Assembly: GCA_900548225.1 (NCBI GenBank)
Contig: URJM01000044.1
Span: 1 to 17,164 of the forward strand
Direction: 5' to 3'
DNA from: an uncultured bacterium
GTDB lineage: Bacteria; Verrucomicrobiota; Lentisphaeria; Oligosphaerales; Oligosphaeraceae
Length of the DNA stretch: 17,164 bases
Made by a program: the position numbers and the translations under genes. How positions within the stretch are numbered: position 1 is the first letter of the stretch; each line of letters begins with the position of its first letter. The notes under the pieces are model-generated. The model was not told the DNA's origin, ran no database searches, and worked only from the letters and a program-made list of their open reading frames with translations. This document shows positions 1 to 6,326 of this stretch, in pieces.

Positions 1-153
1 TACGTCCGTCCGAGCCATTCGAAGCCCGCTCCTCCCTCCAACAGCGGCAGCTACGTCCGTCCGAGCCATTCGAAGCCCTCTACTCCCTCCAATGGCGGCA
101 GCTACGTCCGTCCGAGCCAGTCGAAGCCCGCTCCTTCGCGCCCGCACCGCGTG
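1..153. repeat. 51-bp tandem repeat, about 2.5-3 copies
   Basis: Units start at 1, 52 and 103. Units 1 and 2 differ at only a few bases; unit 3 matches for its first half (one base change, CAT to CAG) and then diverges. A further exact 20-bp repeat occurs at 187-206 and 250-269. The array continues left of the window for an unknown distance. Confidence 0.85.
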
Positions 154-282
154 ATGCCCGCCGCGCCGTCCCCCAAGAAGTCCAGTCCGAGGCGTGCGAT
201 GCCCTCGAGAACATCCAAACCCTCGGATGGGGACAGCTCGCCTTCTCGCCCGAGGCGTGCGATGCCCTCCAGACCCCATTGA
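1..282 (+). CDS. C-terminal tail of an unidentified repeat-rich protein (5' partial)
   Basis: An open frame enters from the left edge and ends at TGA 280-282, giving 93 visible codons. The tail is very rich in Pro, Ser, Arg and Lys. It begins with two complete 17-residue units (consensus start YVRPSHSKP) and part of a third, then has two copies of a PRRAMPS motif. The nucleotide repeat offsets are 51, 51 and 63 bp, all multiples of three, which fits in-frame expansion of a translated sequence. No catalytic domain lies in the visible part; such basic low-complexity tails are typical of exported or surface proteins, but that is inference. A minus-strand frame is also open across this repeat up to 498, so the strand is not certain. 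I prefer plus because it agrees with the next gene and the product lacks the arginine-rich nonsense character of the other frame. Confidence 0.5.
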   Translation, partial: YVRPSHSKPAPPSNSGSYVRPSHSKPSTPSNGGSYVRPSQSKPAPSRPHRVMPAAPSPKKSSPRRAMPSRTSKPSDGDSSPSRPRRAMPSRPH

Positions 283-509
283 TTGATGGCGCGCATGTAG
301 TGCGCAATCCATAGTGCGGTTCTCCAGGATGGTTGCCGACATGGCATCCACTTCCTGGAAGCGTGTCGAATCATAAATGCCGTTGCGCGTCTGCCCCCTT
401 TGTGGAGCAGGCGCGCAATATTTTTCCGTCGAATGCGTTTCCCCAGGTGTCCCGGACAATGAATTCCCCACAGCGAGCATTTCATCACCCGACAGCATAA
501 GGAGTCCGC
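283..509. other. Intergenic stretch, no gene supported
   Basis: These 227 bp separate the repeat-rich tail from the next plus-strand gene. Two minus-strand frames are open here, but neither product is recognisable and their continuations run through the repeat as arginine-rich sequence. A clear ribosome binding site (AAGGAG, about 500-505) precedes the ATG at 510. I see no convincing promoter or terminator. Confidence 0.5.
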
Positions 510-1283
510 ATGAATATCAACCGACTACTGGCGTCGCTGACTGCCTTGGCCATCCTGCTGGCAGCAGTCGCATTCGGAAGCGCAATCTACTTCTCCCGCA
601 TCAACGATTCCCTCCGATTGCAACTGGAGGCAATGGAGGATGAATCCCCGGTCCAAATCGCCACAATCCAGACGTCTGAGCCTGAAAAACCATCCTCAGA
701 GGCCTCTGAAGACGCACAGAAGGAAATCGATGGGCTGAATGCGTATATAGACAGGCTGGAACGGGAAAACGCAGCATTCCGCCAGCAACTCATGATGACC
801 GCAAACGACAACGGCCGCTCCGGCAACGACGGCAGGCCAGGCGGCGGGCGCCATCAACGGCAGTCCCTCGAGGAGCTCAAGGAAAGCAACCCGGAGGCAT
901 ACGAACGCATCCAGGAGGCCAGGCAAAGAATGCAGGAGGAGGTGGAACTCCGCCGCAAAAGGATGGACGAATACTTTGCCAGCCTCGATACCTCCAAGCT
1001 GACAGGCGAACAGCAGGCGACTATCAGCGACTTCCAGAATGCCGTCCAGGAAATCAGGGAGGGAATGCAGGATGGCCCGCCATCCCCGGAACTCCGCGAA
1101 TCCTTCAGGCAGGTGATGGAACTCAGGGACGAGGTTCAGAATATCCTGCTGCAGGAACTAGGCTCCAGGCTTGGAACTGACGCCACGGCGCTCTCCGAGG
1201 GAGTCCAGGAGGTTCTCTCAATCATGGGAGCCGCGGGGCCCGGAGGCGGATTCAGGCCAGGGCCTCCGCCCCCCGGAAGATGA
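510..1283 (+). CDS. Membrane-anchored coiled-coil protein with LTxxQ-like periplasmic region
   Basis: The 257-residue product starts at an ATG with a good AAGGAG site. Residues 7-28 form one hydrophobic segment, a signal anchor or uncleaved signal peptide. A strongly charged, heptad-like coiled coil follows at about 69-97, then a Gly/Arg-rich hinge (100-115). A helical region follows in which residues around 160-170 (SKLTGEQQ) resemble the LTxxQ motif of the Spy/CpxP periplasmic chaperone group. The protein ends in a Gly/Pro-rich tail. By composition it should face the periplasm. The family match is weak: overall length, anchor and tail differ from Spy (about 140 residues, free in the periplasm). 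Function is unknown; the coiled coil suggests oligomerisation. It is convergent with the next gene. Confidence 0.85.
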   Translation: MNINRLLASLTALAILLAAVAFGSAIYFSRINDSLRLQLEAMEDESPVQIATIQTSEPEKPSSEASEDAQKEIDGLNAYIDRLERENAAFRQQLMMTANDNGRSGNDGRPGGGRHQRQSLEELKESNPEAYERIQEARQRMQEEVELRRKRMDEYFASLDTSKLTGEQQATISDFQNAVQEIREGMQDGPPSPELRESFRQVMELRDEVQNILLQELGSRLGTDATALSEGVQEVLSIMGAAGPGGGFRPGPPPPGR

Positions 1284-1294
1284 TGGAGTCGTTG

Positions 1295-1336
1295 GCGGAG
1301 AGAACGGGTGCGGTTGCCGCATTCGCCCGCCTCCGC
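1295..1336. terminator. Stem-loop between convergent genes, possible bidirectional terminator
   Basis: Outer arms GCGGAG (1295-1300) and CTCCGC (1331-1336) enclose an inner perfect hairpin TGCGG-TTG-CCGCA flanked by CGGG/CCCG. It lies 11 bp after the stop of the plus-strand gene and before the 3' end of the minus-strand gene at 1407. There is no T-run on either strand, so an intrinsic terminator is only a possibility. Confidence 0.35.
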
Positions 1337-1406
1337 AGTGATTCCAATGCGGTTTCGGCCAGATGAATAATCCCCGTTGGGAGGATGCCGCTTCCTCCTG
1401 CGGGTT

Positions 1407-2216
1407 TCAGCGGGTTTCAGCGATCCACTCCTTGACGGTGGCGATGGCCTTTTTGAAGAGCCTCGGATATGCCGCCTCGTCAGTTCCCCAGCCGCTTTCC
1501 ATTGACAGCCCTCCCTGGAACCCGATATCGTTCAGCGCCTGGATATAGTTGTGGATGCTTGCGTCCGAGTATCCCGGGTAGTTTCGCGTTGCGGGGTCTG
1601 CCACATGTGCGTGGAGGATGCGTTTTCCAGCCTTTCGGACATCCTCCGCAAGGTCGCCTCCCTGGCATGCGTGGTATACATCCAGCATCATTTGCAATTT
1701 AGGGGAGTTCACCGCATCCACCACGGCGACGCTGTCGGCAAGGTGATTAAGGACATTTCCCTCCGACCGCTGGAGATTTTCCAGGAGGACGACGACGTTG
1801 CAGTCCGAGATACGTTCCGCAAGCCTGGCGCAGAATTCCGTGAACTGCTTCATGCCCTCCCCGTGGTCGAATCCCTCCGGGATGTTTCGTGCGTCGCTGG
1901 ATCCGAAGACGAGATATGGGATGCCCATTTCATCGGCCCGATGGCAGACCTTGAGCGCGTATTCCAGCGCGGCGTCGTCAGTGGTTTCGGGGCCTGTCAG
2001 GTGGAAACGACCTGGCAGGAAGCCGTTGCAGCTGCGGAAGGGCATGTATTTCTGCGCCTCGCGGATCTTCTCCTTCTGCGATTTCCAGGCATCCTCGCCT
2101 TCATCGGGAATCAAAAGCCACTCCACCGGGGATTCCGCGAAATCAAAGCCGCATTCCTTCATCAGGGGCACGTCCTGGGGGCGCGTGGAGGTCTTGCCAA
2201 TCACGTAGTATTTCAT
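1407..2216 (-). CDS. Sugar phosphate isomerase/epimerase family TIM-barrel protein
   Basis: A 269-residue protein with the xylose isomerase-like/AP endonuclease 2 fold. The expected metal-site pattern is present: Glu146 in LLENL, Asp179 in MLDVYH (with His182 near it), His202/His204 in LHAHVAD, and Glu240 in SMESGWG, each at the end of a beta strand. Family members isomerise or epimerise keto-sugars or sugar acids using a divalent metal in the cytoplasm; the substrate cannot be read from sequence. The ATG is preceded by GGGGAG at 9 bases. It lies downstream of the GH95-like operon on the same strand but is separated by about 500 bp with palindromes, so it is probably a separate unit. The 3' end carries an 11-base direct duplication spanning the stop codon (about 1400-1420). 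Confidence 0.88.
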   Translation of the reverse strand: MKYYVIGKTSTRPQDVPLMKECGFDFAESPVEWLLIPDEGEDAWKSQKEKIREAQKYMPFRSCNGFLPGRFHLTGPETTDDAALEYALKVCHRADEMGIPYLVFGSSDARNIPEGFDHGEGMKQFTEFCARLAERISDCNVVVLLENLQRSEGNVLNHLADSVAVVDAVNSPKLQMMLDVYHACQGGDLAEDVRKAGKRILHAHVADPATRNYPGYSDASIHNYIQALNDIGFQGGLSMESGWGTDEAAYPRLFKKAIATVKEWIAETR

Positions 2217-2361
2217 CGTCTTCTACTCCCCTGCTGCATTGTTGATGAAAACTTCGGCGGCTACTGTAACCGCTTTTCACGCGACCACGACGAGTTTTTT
2301 TCTGGTCTATTATTGGAATTATCTGTTTCCCATGACGATGAATAGCTCCGCCGTGGATTGA

Positions 2362-2440
2362 GCTAGCACCCGCCGGGACCCACTCCACTCACGGCTAGTT
2401 TTCTTACACCACCAGGCGGTTCGCCGTTCTAACGGTGTGG
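2362..2440 (-). other. Structured block, candidate RNA element or mobile-element end
   Basis: Several inverted repeats are nested: CTAGC (2363-2367) with GCTAG (2394-2398); ACACC (2406-2410) with GGTGT (2434-2438); and inside the latter either GGCG/CGCC (2415-2418, 2422-2425) or CCGTT/AACGG (2424-2435). On the minus strand the block ends in a stem followed by CTCAA, and it lies about 125-220 bases upstream of the 2216 start codon. It could be a structured leader of that gene or the right-end remnant of an IS200/IS605-like element. No tnpB coding sequence is visible. The strand and identity are inference. Confidence 0.3.
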
Positions 2441-2524
2441 GGCGTCTACGGGCATGGATGCGGTTAAGCCTCCACCCCTGGCATCATCATGTCCTCCTGT
2501 GGCTTTGGGGAGGTGTGCTACAAC

Positions 2525-2544
2525 GGAGGGCTGATTCGCCCTCC
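2525..2544. other. Perfect 7-bp hairpin
   Basis: GGAGGGC and GCCCTCC pair perfectly around a six-base loop (TGATTC). There is no T-run next to it on either strand. Its role is unknown; it lies between the structured block and the tandem palindromes. Confidence 0.4.
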
Positions 2545-2623
2545 CGTAAAACCTGCTCTCAAGGGCGACGGACATATTGGAAAACAAACATCATGTGCCT
2601 GGGCCTTCAAGCCTCTGCCACCC

Positions 2624-2686
2624 AAAACCTCTCTTTTAAAAAGAGAGCTTTTTGCCGAAACCTCTCTTTTAAAAAGAGAACTTTTC
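2624..2686 (-). terminator. Two tandem palindromes downstream of the glycosidase gene, likely terminator pair
   Basis: Two copies of an AT-cored palindrome lie 33 bp apart. The first pairs CTCTCTTTT with AAAAGAGAG (2629-2647), the second TCTCTTTT with AAAAGAGA (2663-2679). Each is flanked by A-run/T-run arms that add three or four further pairs. They start 28 bp after the stop of the GH95-like gene, and minus-strand transcription would exit each hairpin into a short T-rich stretch. This fits a tandem, possibly bidirectional, intrinsic terminator. Confidence 0.6.
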
Positions 2687-2713
2687 ACAATGGAGGTGCC
2701 GATCAATCAGTAG

Positions 2714-4948
2714 TCATCCAGCCGTGTCCGGAGGCAGGAATTTCCTGGTTTCGCCTGGATTGCAGGCGAATGTCATGACCTGCCCCTTCTTCCAGGGATT
2801 GGCGACCTTGCATGTGCCGCCCTTTTCGGAATAGACGCTGAACTCGGTGACAATACGGTCGCGCAGCCTGGCTGAAACCAGGAATGCTCCGTCGGCTCGG
2901 AGACTTGTGAATTCCGCGTCAAGGTTTCGGTTCCAGCCGGGGAACAGTTCTATGACTCCGCTCCAGCTTTGCATCAGCATATCGTTGAAGACCCCGACCA
3001 TGCCCAGCGTCTCCATCCATCCGCCGCAGAATCCGTGTGTGGAGTGGGCCATTGCCCTCATAAGTCCATTTGGCAATATCCAGCGTGAGATTGCGCGTTT
3101 GAGCATTTCATAGTCGCGGCGTTCATTCCAGCGCCGTTGGCGGAGCAGAGTCATCATCCTGTATGGAGTCTGCCCTGAATACCAGGCATAGAAGCGGTTT
3201 TCCGGGTCGAGGAAATCCGGGACTTCATCGGTTGTCCTCCGTCCGTCGAAGCCGGCGAACTCTGCGGGGAGCGTCTCGTCCGCAGGGTAGGGGACTGCCA
3301 GATTCCGGGCAATATGCCGCCAGTGTCCTGCCGATTCCGCATCGACATGGAGGAACTCCGCCGCCTCCGTCGCGCAATTCAGGCAATAGCGTGCGTGCCA
3401 GGCAACCTGGGGCTGGTCGAGGGTCTTCTCCCGGCTGAAGTCGTTTTCGCCCTGGTTTGACGGAAATGCGTGCCAGACCCCCTGTTCGTCAGGGCGCAGG
3501 AATCCCGCATAGAACAATGCGAAGTCGCGCAGTGCCGGGTAGCCCCGGCTCTTGAGCCAATCCCTGTCCATGCTCAAACGCCAGCGCCGGTAATACCACG
3601 CGGCCACCCAGCCAGTCATATAGGCCATGCGGCCCAGGGGAAGGCCGCCGAAGTGGTCGTCCTCGAGCTCGAATGGGAAGCCGGAGAGTTGGACGAAGCA
3701 TCCGTCGCTTCCATAGTAGTCGCGGGCGATCTTCCTGCCCAGTTTCAGCAGTGGTTCCAGCCCTGTGAAAAAAGCGTCGCCCGTATCAAAGTGGTTGGCT
3801 TCGAAGTCGCCGAGGAAATTGGACTGGTAGTTGTAATTGAGGTGGTAGTCCCCGTTCCAAAGGCTGTATGGGGGCAGGGTCGAGGGCATGAATAGTCCCG
3901 GGGGAATCTTGCCGGCCTTCAGGAGGCAGCGTTTTGCGTGGAGCGACGCATACCAGAGGCGCTCCCATTCGCCCTCGCCCAGGCTGACGCCGGAACGGCT
4001 CCAGAATGCACGCGCCGCGCGCCTTGCCTCATGCGAGTCCTTGGCAAAGCACCCGCCGGACAGGTCCTCCAGGGAATCCGTGGAGACGCTGACGGAGAAT
4101 TCGCCCAAGGTCGCATCGCAGGGCGGGACGGCATGAATGACGCCGTATTTGTGTTCCAGCGTGCAGTCAGCGCCACGGAGGGATGCGTAAAGGGAGTTGC
4201 CGCCCGGGTTGCACTGCTTCAGCACGGGCGGCGCGCCATCAAGGATTTCGGGGCGGGGCAGTGGCGGGAAGACAGTCCCGTCCTTCTCCGCAAACATGTC
4301 GAAGCGCATGTCCAGATAACGCACGCGCCTGAACTCATCCAGTGCCGGGTCTGATTCGCGCCAGAGGGACGCGTAGACGGGGGGCGAGTCCGGCACCCCG
4401 TAGAATGCCGCGCCGCCATAGCGCGTCAGCCTGTTCCAGCCGGAAAGCTCCCATTTGACCGACAGCCGGTTGTCCTTCGGGTGAACCACGGCGAAAACCT
4501 CCAGCCTCACGCCGTCATTCCACTTGCAGGAAATCCTGACGATTCCGTTCTCGATTTCCAGTGTCTGGCGCAGGCGAAGTCCCCGCAGGTCTTCGGGGTA
4601 GTGCAGGAGGAGTTCCACGCCCGGCTTAGGGCATGGCGTTGGCGTGCGCTGGGAGGGCAGTGGGCGGCAGAGCTCGGCCAGCCTCTGGTCGGCTATGGAG
4701 ACATCCGATTTCTGCGTCACACCGTTGCAGGCGATTTTGCCGCGCTCCACGGCGGAACGCAACTCGCCGATGTGCGCGGGCTTCGGATTCTTTGACAAGT
4801 CAATGCGGCGGTCCCAGAAGTCACCCTTGCCCAGGCTGAAGACGATTGCCCCGGGCTTCTGCCAGACGCTGGCCGACAGGTCTCCGTTTCCCAGCAGCAG
4901 CCCCTCCTCCGGCAACGACACTGCCCCCTTGATTGTAATCTTGTGCAT
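2714..4948 (-). CDS. GH95-like cytoplasmic glycosidase (alpha-L-fucosidase-related)
   Basis: A 744-residue protein of the (alpha/alpha)6 glycosidase type. The N-terminal LLLGNGDLSASVW motif and the central HLNYNYQ motif match family GH95; Asn371 and Asn373 fit its paired catalytic Asn, and Glu501 in SNQGEN sits where the general acid is expected. In the stretch before MLMQS, where GH95 has a catalytic Asp, I see Glu646, so activity or specificity may differ. There is no signal peptide, so it should act in the cytoplasm on imported oligosaccharide. I chose ATG 4948 because AGGAG lies six bases before it; a TTG 15 bp upstream would add five residues but has no such site. It starts 22 bp after the transporter gene, so both are co-transcribed. 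Substrate (fucoside, galactoside or other) is not settled. Confidence 0.78.
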   Translation of the reverse strand: MHKITIKGAVSLPEEGLLLGNGDLSASVWQKPGAIVFSLGKGDFWDRRIDLSKNPKPAHIGELRSAVERGKIACNGVTQKSDVSIADQRLAELCRPLPSQRTPTPCPKPGVELLLHYPEDLRGLRLRQTLEIENGIVRISCKWNDGVRLEVFAVVHPKDNRLSVKWELSGWNRLTRYGGAAFYGVPDSPPVYASLWRESDPALDEFRRVRYLDMRFDMFAEKDGTVFPPLPRPEILDGAPPVLKQCNPGGNSLYASLRGADCTLEHKYGVIHAVPPCDATLGEFSVSVSTDSLEDLSGGCFAKDSHEARRAARAFWSRSGVSLGEGEWERLWYASLHAKRCLLKAGKIPPGLFMPSTLPPYSLWNGDYHLNYNYQSNFLGDFEANHFDTGDAFFTGLEPLLKLGRKIARDYYGSDGCFVQLSGFPFELEDDHFGGLPLGRMAYMTGWVAAWYYRRWRLSMDRDWLKSRGYPALRDFALFYAGFLRPDEQGVWHAFPSNQGENDFSREKTLDQPQVAWHARYCLNCATEAAEFLHVDAESAGHWRHIARNLAVPYPADETLPAEFAGFDGRRTTDEVPDFLDPENRFYAWYSGQTPYRMMTLLRQRRWNERRDYEMLKRAISRWILPNGLMRAMAHSTHGFCGGWMETLGMVGVFNDMLMQSWSGVIELFPGWNRNLDAEFTSLRADGAFLVSARLRDRIVTEFSVYSEKGGTCKVANPWKKGQVMTFACNPGETRKFLPPDTAG

Positions 4949-4970
4949 AATCTGCTCCTGCAATGGGCAT

Positions 4971-6326
4971 TCAATCCACGGCCGCCGGCTCCTGACGGCG
5001 CGTCAGGCGGTAGGATTCAAGGAGAATCAGCGCCGCGAAAACCGTAAAGACGAAGTCCCAGACATAGATGAAGCGGTTGCCGAACCGGTCGACGGCAAGT
5101 CCGCAGAAATAGCTTGTCACCACTCGGAGGATGCAGCACATCATGGCGTTGGCGCTGGAGTATTGACCGAATTTCTCCTTGGGAAGCAACTTGATCAGCA
5201 TCGGCACAAAGCTGAGGTTCTGGACGGAATAGGCGATGACAATCAGCACGCCGACAATGTAGAAGCTGCTGTAGTCGTGGACGCCGTAGTATCCGTAGAC
5301 ATTCAGGATGAGGATTGGGATGTTGCTGGCGATGAAGACGAGAAGCGGGTTGACCTTGTCTATCCAGAAGAAGCATAGGAATGTTGCGGCCAGGACGGCC
5401 AGGGAGCCCACGGCGTTGATTTGGCCGTATTGTTCGGTGGTTAGTGCCAAGTCCTTGGTGGCAAAGAGGATGTTGAATATTCCACGGCACTGGGTCGAGA
5501 CCTGTGTTATCGCAATCCCGAGGAACAGAATCAGGTAGAAGCGGTTGCAGAAGCATTCCGTGAAGTATCCCTTGATTTGCGTTCCAAGCCGTTGCGCGGG
5601 AGTGCCTTCCGGCTTGGGTGGCGGCGGGTATTCCCCTTCCTTGACCTTGAGGACCATTACCGTATAGCAGAGTGCGAAGGCCAGCCCGAGGCCGGTGAAT
5701 ATTTCCTTGGAGTGGCTTGTGGCATACTTCATGAGGAAATAGTTGAAGAGGAATCCCGCTGCGGAGGAGACCAGCCTTGCAGCGACCATGTAGCGTCCGA
5801 TAAAGCAGGAGGGAATCACGTCCGGGGGCAGATAGCACCCGATTGCGCCGATGAAGAGGCTGCAGAAGTAGAAGAGTGCTGAAACCACGCACAGCAACAC
5901 TAGCCCGACGGTGAGCTTGTCCGCCCCGGAAAAGCCCGCCACCCATTCGGAGATTTCCGGTATCCAGCCAATCATGATGCATAGGCTGGCCAGGAATGGG
6001 ATGGATGCCGCCAGATATGGGATTCGACGGCCGTATTTGCTGCGTGTGGCATCGCTGGCTGTGCTGATGATTGGGTTGACGACGAAGTTCAGCAGCGCAG
6101 GGACGCTGCCGAGCATGACTCCCATAAGCGTGCCGGAGGCGCCAAAGGACTTGTACTGGAGCGGAAGCAGGGTCGGCACCAGAACATATTCGATGATTTC
6201 ATACCAGAACGCCCCCCAGAGCAGCCAGAAGGAGACGCTGATGACGCCAAATGCCGAGTATTGCAGCGTGCCGGCGGAATAGCGCCTGGCACGGCAATCC
6301 GATATGATTTCCCTGGCAGATTTCAT
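4971..6326 (-). CDS. MFS/GPH-type sugar transporter
   Basis: A 451-residue polytopic inner-membrane protein with about 12 hydrophobic segments. The cytoplasmic loop after the second or third segment has D92-A-T-R-S-K-Y-G-R-R101, the MFS/GPH motif A. Such proteins carry sugars or glycosides in symport with cations; the substrate is inferred from context as an oligosaccharide or glycoside released by the upstream secreted protein and cut by the downstream GH95-like enzyme. Its ATG overlaps the stop of the upstream gene (ATGA, 6323-6326) and lacks a strong ribosome binding site, which points to translational coupling. Confidence 0.88.
   Translation of the reverse strand: MKSAREIISDCRARRYSAGTLQYSAFGVISVSFWLLWGAFWYEIIEYVLVPTLLPLQYKSFGASGTLMGVMLGSVPALLNFVVNPIISTASDATRSKYGRRIPYLAASIPFLASLCIMIGWIPEISEWVAGFSGADKLTVGLVLLCVVSALFYFCSLFIGAIGCYLPPDVIPSCFIGRYMVAARLVSSAAGFLFNYFLMKYATSHSKEIFTGLGLAFALCYTVMVLKVKEGEYPPPPKPEGTPAQRLGTQIKGYFTECFCNRFYLILFLGIAITQVSTQCRGIFNILFATKDLALTTEQYGQINAVGSLAVLAATFLCFFWIDKVNPLLVFIASNIPILILNVYGYYGVHDYSSFYIVGVLIVIAYSVQNLSFVPMLIKLLPKEKFGQYSSANAMMCCILRVVTSYFCGLAVDRFGNRFIYVWDFVFTVFAALILLESYRLTRRQEPAAVD

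Larger units (their letters stand above)
2217..2713. other. Long intergenic region with several inverted repeats, no coding gene supported
   Basis: About 500 bp between two minus-strand genes. It holds, from left to right, a leader for the 2216 gene, a highly self-complementary block (2362-2440), a perfect hairpin (2525-2544) and two near-identical palindromes (2628-2686). Short frames here encode no recognisable protein; those crossing the palindromes give repeated K-S-S-L-F-K-R-type peptides simply because of the repeat. Confidence 0.6.

Noticed and set aside
1..153. CRISPR-like array
   Set aside because: The 51-bp units are contiguous without unique spacers and keep reading frame, so they are coding tandem repeats.
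1..498. Minus-strand frame open from ATG 498 to the left edge (about 166 codons), and a second minus-strand frame 102-488
   Set aside because: Neither product is recognisable; both become arginine/glycine-rich over the repeat, as expected of shadows in GC-rich DNA, and neither has a good ribosome binding site. The first stays a formal alternative to the plus-strand tail.
2265..2279. LacI/CcpA-like site (TGTAACCGCTTTTCA) upstream of the isomerase gene
   Set aside because: It is one base too long for the cre consensus and only partly symmetric; without other sites for comparison it is not better than chance.
2143..2388. 81-codon minus-strand frame overlapping the start of the isomerase gene
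   Set aside because: It overlaps a well-supported gene start in another frame and has no family resemblance.
2437..2778. Small frames on both strands across the tandem palindromes
   Set aside because: Their repeated peptides arise from the duplicated palindrome itself; they fit a terminator or repeat, not a protein.
5017..5982. 321-codon frame inside the transporter gene on the same strand
   Set aside because: It is an out-of-frame shadow rich in Arg, His, Gln and Leu; the transporter frame has clear membrane segments and motif A.
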